Below the pieces are notes generated by a model. It made no database searches, had not been told where the DNA came from, and worked only from the letters and a program-made list of their open reading frames with translations. Of a stretch of DNA of 64,000 bases, positions 39,754 to 54,700 are shown in pieces; positions within the stretch are counted from its first letter, which is position 1, and every line of letters begins with the position of its first letter. Source of the DNA: Pyxicephalus adspersus (Eukaryota > Chordata > Amphibia > Anura > Pyxicephalidae); assembly GCF_032062135.1 (NCBI RefSeq), contig NC_092859.1, positions 87,079,123-87,143,122 of the forward strand, read 5' to 3'. The translations under genes and the position numbers were made by a program.

Positions 39754-42700
39754 CTGTGCACGTTTTCCCCGACTAAAATGGACCTAAATATCCCTATCTA
39801 GAAACAGCCGTGCCATCGATTTGTAAAGTAATTATTACTGTTGTTGGACAGATATCAAATATGAATTACTTTTAGTAGTCCTAATAAAAGACCAAGTCTA
39901 AAGATTACACACAACATAAGGCATTTAAAGCACTGCAGACGTATGTGTACATTGTGCAGACCTTGTGTATATATCAATTGTGTCACAGCTTCCTTATTAC
40001 ACAAATACAATGGACTTAAAGTAAAACTGAAATGTGAACAAATAGATGCTACTAAAGGTATCATTTTGAAAATGTATTTTCTTACCTATAGGACTTAAAA
40101 ACAAGAAGTGGGCTACGATATGCCTCAATCGGGAAAGGTGTTGCATCTGCCTGTTTTAAGTTTTGAGCAGTAATCAAATCCATATCCACAGGCACCACCT
40201 AAAAACAAACATTATATAAAGAATCAGTCTGTGTAAATTAATTGTATCACTCTCATCACGACAAGGTTTTTCCACATTAACACAAAAAAGACCCACATCC
40301 CTTCTAGAAATACTCCAGATTGCATAATGCAGTACCTTTTTTTTCATAAAATTATGATCAGACAGGTCCTTTATTGAAGAAGAGACAATAAAACATTAAC
40401 TGCCTGATCACAATTTTTAATAGTTTTGCATTCCTACACATGTATTTGGGAGGTGATGCATTCAAATGAAAAAGATTGTGTTTGACAACAACAATTTTAT
40501 TAAGCCCCTGATTACAAGTATTGCTGGACAAGTATTACAAGTATTGCTGGACCATATGCTACTTGTACCCCACTACAACACATGGTAATTTACTACTGTT
40601 GAGTTGTGGTGCACCAAGCTGTAAAAAAAACAAAAAGATGTCGCATGCTCATTTTATTTTCTGCATTCGTTTGAATCGAGTGCATTACAAAATGCACAGT
40701 AAAGCAGAACTGCATTTTCTCTGTAGCCAGTAAAGCAACACTCACTGGATACAATGCCAGTAGTAAGGAATAGCAATAAACCAGGAATAGGAATAAACCA
40801 GGTTCCGGTTAAAAGTATTTTTAACCAAAGTAGATAGTGGGCAAAGGCAGAATTTTTCAAATACAGTGTTCTGCCCAGCCTCTTTTAGCTGGGCGCACCA
40901 CCTGGTAAATTTTCAGTAACCACCCAGTTGTTTTTAGGTGGTTACTGAAGAGTTGGGTCATACAACAGCTTAAAAAATATTTCTGGATTGAACATTGAAA
41001 CGTATTAAAATGACGTAAAATGAAGTGTTCTCTTTAATTTTAGATCTGACAAAGGATTAGGGATCCCTAGGATCCCATGAGTGCCACATCAATATAGAGA
41101 TTGATTTGAAGAGCACTACAAAGCGTGGTTTAGTTAGCTTAGTCACAGTTTCTCAGAAACATTTGAGAACATTCCCTTTCTGATAGAAAATAGGTTAGAG
41201 AGCCACACTTACCTTTCCCGAAGAAAGTTTGTCCTGTGATACTAGTAGTGAATCACCCTTTAAAAGAAGCTCTGTTAACAAGTCAGAGCTAGAGGATTGG
41301 AGACTTCGGAGTTCATCAATATTTAGTCCCATAAACAGTTCTGGTCCTTCTGGAGACATTTTTAAAGATTTACTATTACCATCCTTATAAGGTGTAAGCT
41401 CTGTGTGCTTTAAGTTAGGTTTAGTAAAAGAATTCATGTCACGGAATGATCTCCGTCTTTCTTTAGTAGAGGTAGTTACATCCTCATCTTCTAGCTCATT
41501 TTCCTCTGTGTCAAGTGTTATTATGTCCTGGGAAAGGTCATGAAGGGATGGTTGTGGCAGTACAAATTCTGGCTGTTCCTCTATAACTGGTGGATAGTTA
41601 GCAGTGTGTTCCTTCATTTTTCTAGCTTGCATTTCTTTTAGTTTTTGAATTTTCAGAGCATATTCTTTTTCAAGTTCTTGCAGTCTTTTTTTCTCAAGTG
41701 CAATAGCTTCTGCAGACTGTTTTCTGGGGCTGTCTACACCTGTATTTGGTTTGAAGATTTTATTTGCCTAAGAAAAAAAATGTATACATAAATATTATAT
41801 ATAATTCATTTATAGTTAATACACACACACTCGCCTGACTTTAAAGCCATGTTGCTGAGATAATCTTCATAAATACCCTTTTTGTAGCTGTTATATGAGA
41901 CAGTAACTTTAAGAAAAAGTGTTTACAGAGTAAACGTTTATGGAGTTTGCAGCAAAACAGTAAGAATCCATGTATTTGCAGTGTTTACTGGATGTTTTGG
42001 TTATGTGATTGAAGCTCATTAATCCCCCTTCACTTCCACTTCTATGGTGAAAATGTTATATCAATGATTTCCAATATTACTCAGACTGTATCTCAAAGTC
42101 TGACAATGGCCACTGCATATCCTAGGTTAATTAACCTCCTGGGTACCACAAAAATCAGCTTAAACAAGAATACATAAATAAATCAAAAATACTGAAAATG
42201 CAATAATTCGGTATACTGTATAGTAATAGATTTTTTCTAAAACACCTCCATAGTGTGGTAAATTTTAAAACAGAGTCCAATGTCACATACCTATAGACAA
42301 AACCACATAAATATATTTTGTATTAGATTGGACACAGGACTTTGTATTGAATCCAATACAAAATATTTGAATTTCCCGCTACGACCCCTTTCGACGGGCG
42401 CATGCACGGACATCAACAGGAATCGCTGAGGGACGCGTACGCGAACGCCGGGTATTTCTTTCCAAACTTCTGTACTTGCAAAAAGTGTTATTGCATGGAA
42501 ATTTATTTTAGATTGTAGGCTATAATTCACCGAATTACTCAATAATTACTTATAATTCATCGAATTACCGCATAACCCACCGAAATATGTCCAAAATTTT
42601 ATGAATTTAATAAAAAAAATTTATAAAACATATAAATTATATATAATAAAAAAAAATCTTTAAAAAAATATTGTATAATGTAATGTAATTGTACAGTAGC

Positions 42701-45700
42701 TTATATAATATATATAATACAATTATATATATATATATTATATAAAGATTTATTTGTATTGGACTCAATACAGCTTTTTTGTATTGAGTTCAATGAAAAG
42801 TTATTTGAATTTCCCGCCCCGCCTCCCGCCATCGCCGAGGGACACCTACACGCAATGCGAACAGAGAAGAGAAGAAGAAGCCGGCGGAGAAGACAGGCAC
42901 CTGAGGCTGGAGAGGGAGATCGACGCTGGAACAACAGAACACGGGATGATCACAGCAGGACCAGGTAAGAGATGGCTTTTAACCACCTGAGAAAAGTTGG
43001 GGTTTAACACTTTCTGCAAGTGTTTTTACCCCAAACCCAGTGTTTTTACCCCAAACCAAGGTCAGGTTTAACGGCCAGGTGGTTAAAAGATAAATTGTTT
43101 ATTAGTTTACACTTACATCAGAAATGCTAGGTTCCCGCTTCCTTTTTCCCAACTCTTGACTAACCAATGCTTTAGCCCGAGCAAGTTCTTCTCCAGATTT
43201 AAGTGCAAGACTTCTTTTTTCTTTAACTCTGAGCTGTACTTTGGCAATCTAGAGAAAAAAAAACACACACAAATATACTTGCTCATTTGACTTTAATAAA
43301 ACTTAGAACCATGAGCTCTATAGCTCAGCCAGTGAGGGAATAACATTGTAGGAGTAAAAAAAAAAAAAAGTGTCTCCTGTGTACTTAACTAATGAGTCGC
43401 TGCCAGAGATAGAACCAGCAGTGATGTGCGAGTGATCAATTTTCCTGTCCTTCCAGACAGGCAGATAAAACATTTTAGTATTAAATATTCACCTGGAGTT
43501 CAGCTTTAGGCAGGAAAGACAATATAATGGACACAAATATTTTTTAGGTACATGTATATATGTGCAACTTTGTAATAATTGTAGACTAAATATTGTCTGG
43601 TTACTCCAAACTGGGGAGTGTACATTATCTGTTTAAAAAAATAACATTAACTTCCTAATTACCAGACATCTGATAAGAGATTTTCCAACATGTCATCAGT
43701 GGTTAAAATACTGCAATAAGTAATACTGTAAATATTAGGAATGTCAAAGCAAAAAAAATAAATAAATGTTTTTCAAAATTTTTACCTGTTCCTGTAACTT
43801 TTTGAGGAATACCCTGCTGGCATTCAGAAATTTTTCTGTTGCTTGCAGTTGTTCAGAAAGTTTGGTCATTTTTAACTCTGCAGTTTTGATTGATTCCTTC
43901 TTTTTCTCCTCCTGTTGTAACAGATTCTTTAGGAGAGACTCATCCTTAACCAAGAGCATTCTGTATAAAACACAAAGAAAAAGTAACCACTGCTCCCACA
44001 CCTATAGCCCCCTTTATAGACCACAACAATTTTATATATCTCTTATGTGCCAATTTATTTTGCAAGCAATTTGGCAAAACATAAAAAATTAGGCAAATAC
44101 ATTTTATTCTTATAATTTGCCATTTTAAAATTACACTAATTATGACTCTAGTACAAAGCATTGCAAGATCAATTAAAAAAATAAAAGATGGAACACAATT
44201 CACTCTATTCTATATAGGGTTGGTTTGTTAGCCTGGTGGGGAATGTTTTGTACAATATTTTCTTAACAAACGAATCACATCCCACCCATGCTTAAAAAAA
44301 AAAGGGAGGGCAAGGGTTTGATAGGTTGAAAGTGATGAGGTTATGATCAGAGAGGGGGAATGGTGAGTTGTCAAGGAGGGTGAGGTTGCAGAGTTTAGAA
44401 AATACCAGGTCTAATGTATGTCCGGCTATGTGTGTGGGGCCATTGATGTGCTGTGTGAGTAATAAGCTCATCAGAGTATATCAAATCCAATTCAATACAC
44501 TGAGAGAATATATTTTAATAAAAAGGAAAATGTAATGAATGAAAAAAATGTTTAAGTTTTAATTATGCAAAACTAAACAATTTATAAAGTCAGGTAGCAT
44601 TACAAACTTACTTTTGCTTTGAATGCTTTGATTCAGCCTCTGCCACCTTTGGATCCTTGACAGGCTTACGGCTGCCATCTACTTCTATATCGGAATTTGC
44701 TGGAGACAGACTTGTTACTGTTTGCTCTGTTTTTAGAAGTTTTTGCTTTTCCCGGCTGCAACAAAAAATAAAAGATGGGAGTTTTGCCTTAAATGTAATT
44801 AAGGAATACCATATTATATGAACAGCATAAAGTTACCTAGAAATCTCCTCCCGCAGAAGTCTATATTCAACCTTCTTATCATCTGGTAAGGATTCTGGGG
44901 TCCTTAGAGGATCATTTTCTTTTTCACATTTAGAAGGTGCTTTTGGTTTGGATGCCTAATTAAAACAAATATAAATACATTATAACAGTACTGAGAATAT
45001 AACTTGTAAATATATGCTTTAAAACAACATGTTACAAGGAATCTGATATGCTCAAAAAAAACATTTAACATTTAAACCAGTGTAGTTCTGCAATAAAATG
45101 TAGTTGTACTACCTAAAAATAATTAAATGACAGATGCCCAAGAAGAGTATAAACAAAACATGGACTTTGTGTCTAATGTATAAAATATTTTTACAAAGCT
45201 ATATACTCACCTCTGCAGTTCTTCTGGCTTCTTTAATCATAGATTCCAACCCTCCAAAAACACCAAGGCTTGGACTGGGTGGCTCTGGATCTGAATCATC
45301 AGAGTCAGAAGCATTCAGTGTTACAACTACTGACTTGTGCTTTGGAAGCTGTGGTAAACAAACAAAATATATTAGACTTCGTGTCTTTTGTTGCCAATTA
45401 TGTCACTATTTTTCATGGATAATTCAAGCGTAGGTAAGTAACTTTCTTTAACATCCTCACTTGAATTCACACAACAAATCATGCAAACTTTTAATATTGT
45501 AGACCTTTTCAGTGGTTAAAATATTCTTGAATGATGTTACAATAATCTGAGGTTCTTATCCAGTTTTCCAGAAAGACATTTTTAAGAATGAAATATCATA
45601 ATGCATTACCTTTATCATTCGTCTAATAGGTCTTAAGACTCTGACAATCTGATTATTGTTCTTGCGATGAGTTGTAGAGTTTACAGCGCTTGTTAAAGTT

Positions 45701-48700
45701 ATCCGTGGCACAGGCATAATATGGTTGACAACAGGAGGTGATGGAGGCTGACTATTCGTTGGCTTCTGGAAAAATGACAAGAAAATAAGTATAAAATAAT
45801 GTTTATCTAGTATTCACACTTGACTTCAATTACACTGCCCACTGTCCTATTAGACCATGGAGACACTATATTAAAACAATGCTTTAATACAAATAATTGG
45901 GCCTTTGGAAACTGAATTTGTACAGAAAACATTAAGCCTGAATTTCAGGCAACAATGAAATAAAAGTACTGTACACTGTCAAAGCATTTGAAATTGTGTG
46001 CGTCCTGTTAACCAGGCACAACTGCCGGACTACATAGTTTGGTAACCTCACAATATTACCTTTGTAAACACAATCAGCTCTTCAAACCCAGCGTGCCCCA
46101 ACATGTGACTGGACAACGCTGGAAAATAACATTTGTTTGGGAGGAAGGGAGGTCCTTAATATACTTTCTCATTCATGGTATATAATTTCTTAAAGCGTAC
46201 CTAAACTCAGAATTTTCACTTTACATAAAAGGGTGGAGAACCCTCAGAACGGATGCTGAAACGATGCGGGACACAATGTGATCTGACTATTCTGCGGGAT
46301 TAAAAGTGTGTTTTTATTTTTTGGAATTTTGAGTATAGTTGCTCTTTAACAAGCATTAAGGAAAACCTGCCCTTACCTATCCCAGTCTAACTTCAGTATA
46401 AGGATCAGTATCCAGAATACGGTATTTATAGAGCTCTATGTTTGAATATGGTAAGGTATAGCACTTGAAAGTCTGGTTTTATGAATTTTAAATAAATTTA
46501 CACCTGGAAAGCAGACTACTTCTTCAGTCCAATGTATAGCAGATCTCCCAGCTTCAAAATTTACCTCACCCCCCATTGATGGGTGGTAAGAATTAAGCTA
46601 GGTAATGCTGTTGCAAGTAGAATTTATCTTGAGTGAACATTTTACATTGTTAGCATGGTATTACATTTTCTAACAATTACAATACGCTTCTGCATTCCTA
46701 TGTATCTCCTAAACAGGATTATAAATAGGGAAGCATAACAGTTAAATGTAACCATGATTATTTCCTAGTTAAGATTTCACAAATGATTTGTGCACAGCCG
46801 TTAACCGATGCTAAGATGTCCAATACATGCATATTGAAAGTTATCTCTAAGGTTGCAGTGTGTTTCCTAGAGTTGTAACAGATTTTTGTTTTATGATGTT
46901 ACAACACAATAGAGGGACAGTGGCAGGACACTTCTAACACAATAATCTTAGGTCAAACAAATATTACCTCTGGTCTGACAGCCCTCTTGTTAGCCAAGGA
47001 TTTTAAAAGCTCTTCACGAAGCAGCATCTCCTCCTCCTCTTCTTCATCTGCAAAAGGAGGCTTAGGTGGCTGCTCTGGCTCTTCAGGTGGAAGTGGTGGA
47101 GGTGGTACTGGCATTTCTGAAGCACCACCAGAGATTACAGAGCCATACATTGAGGCATCACAGTGATGAGGCTAAAAAAAGAACAATAAAACCTCAGAAA
47201 ACCTACTACTACTACTGTAATCAATTGTCACTGAACCACAACATCTGTCACCATCCCCAAAACTACTGTATTTTGACAACTGTATGCTATTTATATACAT
47301 ATAGTATTCAATGCATGTAAACAATTGTCATAATATAGGCATTAATATTTTATTTTTATATTATTTACAAGGATACCAAGTTGTATTGCAAAAGTAAAGC
47401 AGTCTTAACCCCCCTAGCGGTAATCCTGAGTGTAACTTGGGGTGGAAAAAACTTGCAAAAAGTTACCCCATTGGGGGCCGGGAAATTTGAAAGCAGATTA
47501 CAGAGTAATCTGAAGCAGCATTTTTTGCTAAATTTTTTTATGCAAACATGTAGGCTGCTTTGTGTTTGCTAACTTTTTTTTTTATGCCAACATGTGTGCT
47601 GCTCTGTGTTTGCTAACTTTTTGAAATTTTTTGCTAATGTTTTTTGCCAACATGTGTGCTGCTCTGTGTTTGCTAACTTTTTGAAAATTTTTTTTTATGC
47701 AAACATATATGCTGCTGTGTTTGCTAACATATTACTTGCAACCTTCACACTATAAAAGAACATATCCTAAAATACATTTTTTATTTTGTTTTATGCAGGT
47801 ACGCTGGACAACAACACGGTGCTCCACTCCTGAGGTTTGCAAGAAGCAGAAAGTAGGAACCTGTGACCAAGGATGACATTTGGCTGTTTTTGGGCTTGGT
47901 GATCCTGCAGGGACTGGTACTGGTCCAAGAATAAAATGATTGCCACTCCATTCTTTGGCACAGTCATGCCAGAATACTGCTTTTCCCCCATCATGAAGTA
48001 CCTGCATTTTGCAAACAATGAAGAATTTGATGAGACTACCCATCCTGCACCAAAACTGAAGAAAATTTCGGAAGTGTCTCAGATGATTCTACAAAATTTC
48101 CAGCAAACCTATGTGCCAGAAAGATGTCAGCATTGACGAAAGTCTAATGGTCTACAAGGGGAGGCTCAGCTGGGTGCAGTACATTGCGTCAAAGAGGGCA
48201 TGATTTGACGTGAAAGCGTATACGCTGTGTGAATCCTCATCTGGCTACATTTGGAATATGGTACTGTACACTGGAAAAGGGACACCGTTTAACCCCAGAT
48301 ACATCCATTATGGATTGGCAACATCTTCAGTGCTATCCCTCATTGAGCCATCGCTAGATCAGGGCTATTGTGTCACAACTGACAACTCCTACACATCTCC
48401 TGAGCTTTATGAGTTCCTTCTGCAACACGGAACAGATGCCTATGGAACCGTTAAGGCTAACCGGCGCAACCTGCCAGCACTGTTTGCAAAAGGGAAGCTG
48501 AAGACAGGAGAAATAGTTGCCTGGCAGAAAGGAAAGATGATGGTCCTGAGATGAAGTGACAAGAAAGATGTGTGTCTAATGAGTACTGTCCATGATGCCT
48601 CCACCGTTCTGGTGGGAAAGAAGTGATGAAGCCACAGGTGGTGATTCACTACAACAACACCATGGGAGGTGTCGACCAAGCTATGACATTCTACCCAGCG

Positions 48701-51700
48701 ATGAGGAAACAGCAAAGGAAGTACTACAAGAAGATTTTCAAGCATCTTGTTGAGCAGTGCCTATGGAATGCCTACATTCTTTACAAAAAAAAAAAAAAGT
48801 CAGAGGCCTGTGAATCATTCAAACTTCAGTTTGCAAGTTTCCGAATCCATAGTCAAGAACCACCAAACACCATCGGTGGCTATGAATAGACCTGGACGTC
48901 ATGCTTCCACCATTGTCGGACCGATGACAGAGGAAGGAAAAATTGCAAAGAAACCAGGTTCTCCTGTCCTGACTGTGATGTTGGACTTTGTGCAGCACCC
49001 TGCTTCAAAATCTACCACATCCGGGATGTCTACTAAAAAATGCAAATTTTTTTTTTTCTAAAATCTGCATTTCATTTATATTATTATTTATCAATAATAT
49101 TGCACCATTGTTTGGAAAATTTCAGTGAGAAATTTTTGATAAAATGATAAAATGCGGGAATCTCTATTTAAATTATGCAGGTCAACTTCCTGACAGCAAA
49201 AACAAAAAAAAAAAAAGACATTCAAGATGCAATTGTCAATAAACCATGGCCAGCTAAATAATTTTAACATGCCTACTGGTGACACCAATGTATACAGCAA
49301 CAAAGAACTTACCCATATATCAGAAGAATATTGATCTGTTACACACAATGCTGATGGTACCAGTGATAGTCCCATGGGGGTAGAAGTAGAATAAGGTAAT
49401 CTTGTTGGAGATGCCCCTGAAAAAAAAAAAGTTACAGTATTTAGGCACTATTTTCTGATAATTACAAATTCACCCACAATACCTTCATTACAGTTAAACC
49501 ACCCAAATGGATACAGATATTTGTAGTATGTATCAGGTTAAAAAACTAAAACAGAACCATAAGCTACCTCATCTTCCAGGTATCCTTCACTGTAAACCTG
49601 GCCTTAGATCCTAAAGTGATGTCAGGCAAATAAATCTGCAATACACACACTTTCTATATGTGAAAACTTTAGGCTCGTGCAAATACAGAATACCAATTGA
49701 TCTGCAAGAAATGCATTAGGCTGCTGTTGTGATCTGACAAAACCTTTTTGTGGTGTAAAGCCTGCCCTGTGTTTTACGGAAATACTCAAGCTTTTGAAGA
49801 ACTGTGATTGTGTTTTGCGAAACAATAAAAGCGTTCACAGTATGTTGTATATCTAGGCCCAAGCACAAAAAAAATCATATATATGATTTTTTTGGTGCTT
49901 GGGCCTAGAACCAGAGGTTGACCACCAGGACACAATTTAGGGAAACTTCTCACCCCAGTAGTGCAGCATTTTAAAATTAGTTTGCTGCAGTGCCATTTAG
50001 AATACCTGAACTGGTCTGGTAGTCTAATTAAAATGATATGCAAATGGTCACACACCACAAAGCTTTGAAGGTGTCCTCAAGGATTAAAGTAGCTACTTTC
50101 AAGCATTATTAGAAAACTGTACTCCAGATTTAATGGTAAAGTCAAAGTTCAACTGAAACATTTTATTCTGTTTTTAATAAAGCAAAAATGGCTTAAGTTC
50201 TCTGTTCTGTTTGTATTGCAATGTGCTGCCCCATTGTAAAGATACTGCTGTTCTTCTTGTTAGAATAGGATGAAAAAACTCTCTACTGGCGTCACAGGAA
50301 AAGACAATCTTAATTCAAAGGTCTTTACCATTATGACCTCTTTTCGTGGTTTTATGGTTCAATTAATCAACAGTGTGAAAGATAGCAACTAACAAGACTT
50401 GCCACTAGATTTATCCAATTTACTTTGTTTCATGGAACATTTTTGCAGACATTGGACACATATGGATCACAAATAGTTTGATGACTCAGAATTGTATGAA
50501 AAAACTATTTCGAAACATGAGGGCGTAACAATGCCCCTTTCTTACTTTTTGTTCAGTGTCCAACAGGCTGCAAGAACAGAACGTATGGGAGCCAATATTT
50601 ACCTGGGGAGTTTGTCTCACTGTCTGTGTCCATTGCAACCTCTTCATAGTTGTCGTACTGGTAAACACATCCAGAGCTCTCTATAGTCAACTTGTCGGAT
50701 CGTTTCTGATCTGTGTCAAATACCTAGTGAAAAAAAATAAAAAAAACACACAAGTTATCGTCAGATGTCATCCACCAAGAAAAAAAATTCATAATACCAT
50801 TAATACTTGAAAACTACAAGGAAATATGCTGAACACACCACTATGTAAAGGGCCAAGCCAGAACATTCCATTTCAAACTACCCCATAAACACACCTTAGT
50901 ACGTTTAGTCTTATCTCCTACAAGCTTCATGAACCGGTTATACTGTTCCTCCTGGTTGGAAAGATCTCTAATTTTTCTGATTTCCTCTTCTCTTTTTCGT
51001 TTCTCTTCTTCTTCCTGCTTCTTTTTCTCCTCCTCTTTGCGCTTTTCTTCAGCTTTCTGTTGTTGCAACTTTTTCCATGCTTTTGTTTGTTGTCTTCTGA
51101 GAGCCTGTTTTGCTATAGTAGAACAAGATATTTAGTGTGTAGCTGTAATACACCTACTAAGAATTTTACTAGCCTGTAGACCAGCATTTCTCAACCAGGG
51201 ATCCGCCACAGGTTGCTAGGGGCTCTTAAGCAAGCAATGAGCAGTTTGTAATGCTCAGGTCGGTTTTACAGATACCAAAGATCTTTTTGGCTATCTGTAA
51301 AGGAACATTTCTCTCACGATTTTACCACCACACATGTACGTTGTGTTGTGGATATAGTATTTATAATAGGGGTTCCCTAAAAACCTAAACAATATTTCAG
51401 GGGGTTCCCCTATGTTAAAAAATTTGAGAAACACTGCTGTAGACTATAAGGCATAAGTCAGGCACAATTTCAATTTCTGAATTACCTGCATAAGCAGCAC
51501 TGTTAACTTTACGGGGTGTAGTGGAATTGGGAGCTCCCTTCTCATTCTGAGTCTCTGCTTTGCCCTTTTCTTTCTGAGATTCTGTCTTGCCCTTTGATAG
51601 CTTTTCCTTGCCCTCTTTCATTACCATTTGCTCCTTTTGCTGCCATTTTTTACTTGCAGACTGCAAAGCCAAGAGACGCAAATGAAGCTCCGATAGCTCC

Positions 51701-54700
51701 TCCTCCTCTTTGACAGGTTTCTGAAAAATAATGAAGCTTTGTTAAGCACTACTACTATTTTTCCTAAAAAAAAAAACTTTTTATCATTCCAAGCATTTAA
51801 ACCATTACTTATAGCAAGTACTTGATCCAACTAATATATTTAAAGCATATTAGAATAAAGCAACACCACTGGGGTGCCAAGTTATTTTAGCCAATACCAG
51901 CCATTGTTAGATCACAATATCAATGTGCCACTTATTCCTGAAAGCACACTCCAAAAAATATTTAGAGGGGGTGGGGGGTGAGGTTGGAGAGAAACCAAAA
52001 ATGACCATAAGAAAGATTCATGCAAGAGGAGAACAAACAAAGGTACAAATCGAAAAATCTTACAAAAAAAAAGTGAACAATAACCACAATACTAAAATAA
52101 CAAAAACTACAAGATACTCTAATGTAAACAAAAAAAAAAAATAAGGACAACCAGACCATAATTACATTACAGGAAGAACTACAGGTCACCACAGTAGCAT
52201 ACCATTTTCCCAATTCTTAATGGTCTACGTGTGTGCCTCACATTTTCCCATTTTAATTATGGTTCATCCTTAGAATTACTTATACCTCCAGTATTTTATA
52301 CTTTATTTTTTTATATTAATATTGTTGATCTTAATATGATCTGAATATAAGGATAACTATTGCCTCCTGAAAAGCAGACTAAAAACACCATTGTTTGTTA
52401 AGATACATATCCTGAGACAACATCAATGGTTTTCTGAAATGAGACAATGAGGGATCTTTAATGAGTGGATTCCTGAGGATCATTAACACATTGGTCAGAT
52501 TGACCACCTAGTGGTATTTCCTGCCCAAACCTAATTACTACTGTTTCAGTTCTCCAGGAGGGGGCAGGGGTCTGTGATAATCTCAAGCCTAGAAAAATGT
52601 GAACTTTCCAACCACTTGAGCAAGACTTCATCAATGATGGATTTTCTCTGGACTTTCAGAGGAGTGTGGTTCAAGGGGAGAAAACTTGTGTGGTTTTGTG
52701 TGTCCACACGCTAGGTAGAGAGCTAGAACCCTTTTCTTCTCACACCCTTTACCTTTTTCTCCCTTTCCTGTAAATTAGTGGTCCTTCATTGAAACTAAGA
52801 CACCCCAGAGCACATTCTACAAATATTAAAGATTTTACTTGTGTGCCTGCTGACATTTATTGGGCTACGTACATATGTGCAATGGTTATGGTCCAATAAT
52901 TGGCTATTAGCTGATATCGGACAGGAATCTTGTGTGTGTACAGTGCTTGTCGTCCAATCGTCTGAACGACCGTCCTGGAGGATCCACGGACGATGGACGA
53001 TCGTAATCCACAGAAGATGGACAATCCTAATGCATGTGAATAGGAGAGAGCACAGTGGGGTGCCGCTCCATCGTTCTGTATGTACAGCACTGGTTCATGC
53101 ATCGTGCAGTTGTTTGTCATTGGAAAGGATCTGGATCGTGAAAGATCCTTTTCAACGACAACAACAACAACAACAACAACGTAGCCTTAGTCAATCTTGG
53201 CTTGGGTATAGCAATATAATAATGTGATCAGCACTGTAGGAGTATCAAGTGTATACCTGAGATACCTATACATCCACTGAGCACCCACGGAAGCTTCATA
53301 CTAGGGATCCCCTGTGGCTAATCCAGCTCTAAGTTAGAACATGTTCAAAACAGCAACATGCAAGAAGAGAGCTGCCACACTATATGAAGATACTGACTGA
53401 AAAACTGCAGAAAAAGTAGTCTGGATACTGATGAAGAAACAACGTATTCCGGTTAAGACATTACCGAAACTAGCAAATCTAACCAAGTATAACTGGGAAT
53501 TAACCCCGCTTGGTATGTACTAGAGATTGATCACAGTGACAGTGAAAACCTTGAAAGGGGGACCTGATGGTGGTGCATTCACTCTCCATATTAGCTAGCT
53601 GGGAAATAATCTACCCTATCACCTAAAAAAAAAAAGAAGAACATGGTCACTTGTATGGTTTATGTAAACCTTTTTTTTCTTCCAATAATACAAAGTCTAA
53701 ACATCATCAGAAAAACGAAATAAATAAATTGTGGTGTTTAAAAACAAAGAAACTTTAAGATACTTGTTTGATACTTTGTTTAGCTTCACCAGCATTCTTT
53801 GGCACATGTAACTGGAAAATGTCATGATTAATCAGTTATTGGGTTTATATGAGATACCATAATGTACAAGATGAAAAAAAATGTTTGTGGTTCCATTTAA
53901 ATTATCTGATAAAATAATGTAATCTTTGGGAGTGAACATTTTAAGCAATTTTATATTCTTTGTATGATTATTCTGTTCACAAATGTTATATCATGGATAT
54001 ATAATAAAGAATAACTTACATACCTCATTTGTGTCACCTGAAGCATTGCTCTCAGAAATCTGATTAACTTCATCAGGTTCTGTTAAAAAAAAAAAAAAAA
54101 GTACACAAACAACTTAATCAAGCAGAAAATCTGAGCATTTACAATCAACTGAAATACACATTATTAGTAATAAATTGCCTTAATTCAGAGCGAAGTTTTC
54201 ATATTTGAATTTGCTAGATAACTGATAAGTGTACTGTTTGTATAAAAATTATTATAGAGGGCACTCTGCTCTGATCCCTACCAGCTCCAGACTTAATCTT
54301 AGGGGGAACCTGTGTGCCAAGCACTCCATAAAGCTTAATATGGAAGATACCCAAAGTTTTACAAACGCAGTGGAGATATGGCAGGGGGGCTTGAGCTAGA
54401 ATATATGGAAACTACATAACAGTTATTCAAAGTGTCTGATCACTTGTTTCAGATCCAGATGACCAGGTCAGGCGTATTCTACAAACATAAGATTATTGTC
54501 CAATTAAGCTATTTTCATTCACCTAATATTTAGAAGCATCACACAGGATACAGGTAAAAAAAGATAGGATATTCTCTGTTAGTCCATGGCATTAGGAATC
54601 CTCAGGCAATCTGAACCTGGGCTCTAAAAGGAGGCTGCACCTGTAGTAGTAAAGAGCTCATACATACATACATACATACTTTAGGCTGAATCCACACGGA

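Noticed and set aside
42754..42990. Possible small arginine-rich protein on +
   Set aside because: Lies in a repeat pair and the ends of a MITE within a ZFC3H1 intron; no exon signals.
54660..54680. CATA tetranucleotide run as a possible regulatory site
   Set aside because: A short microsatellite next to a MITE; nothing suggests function.
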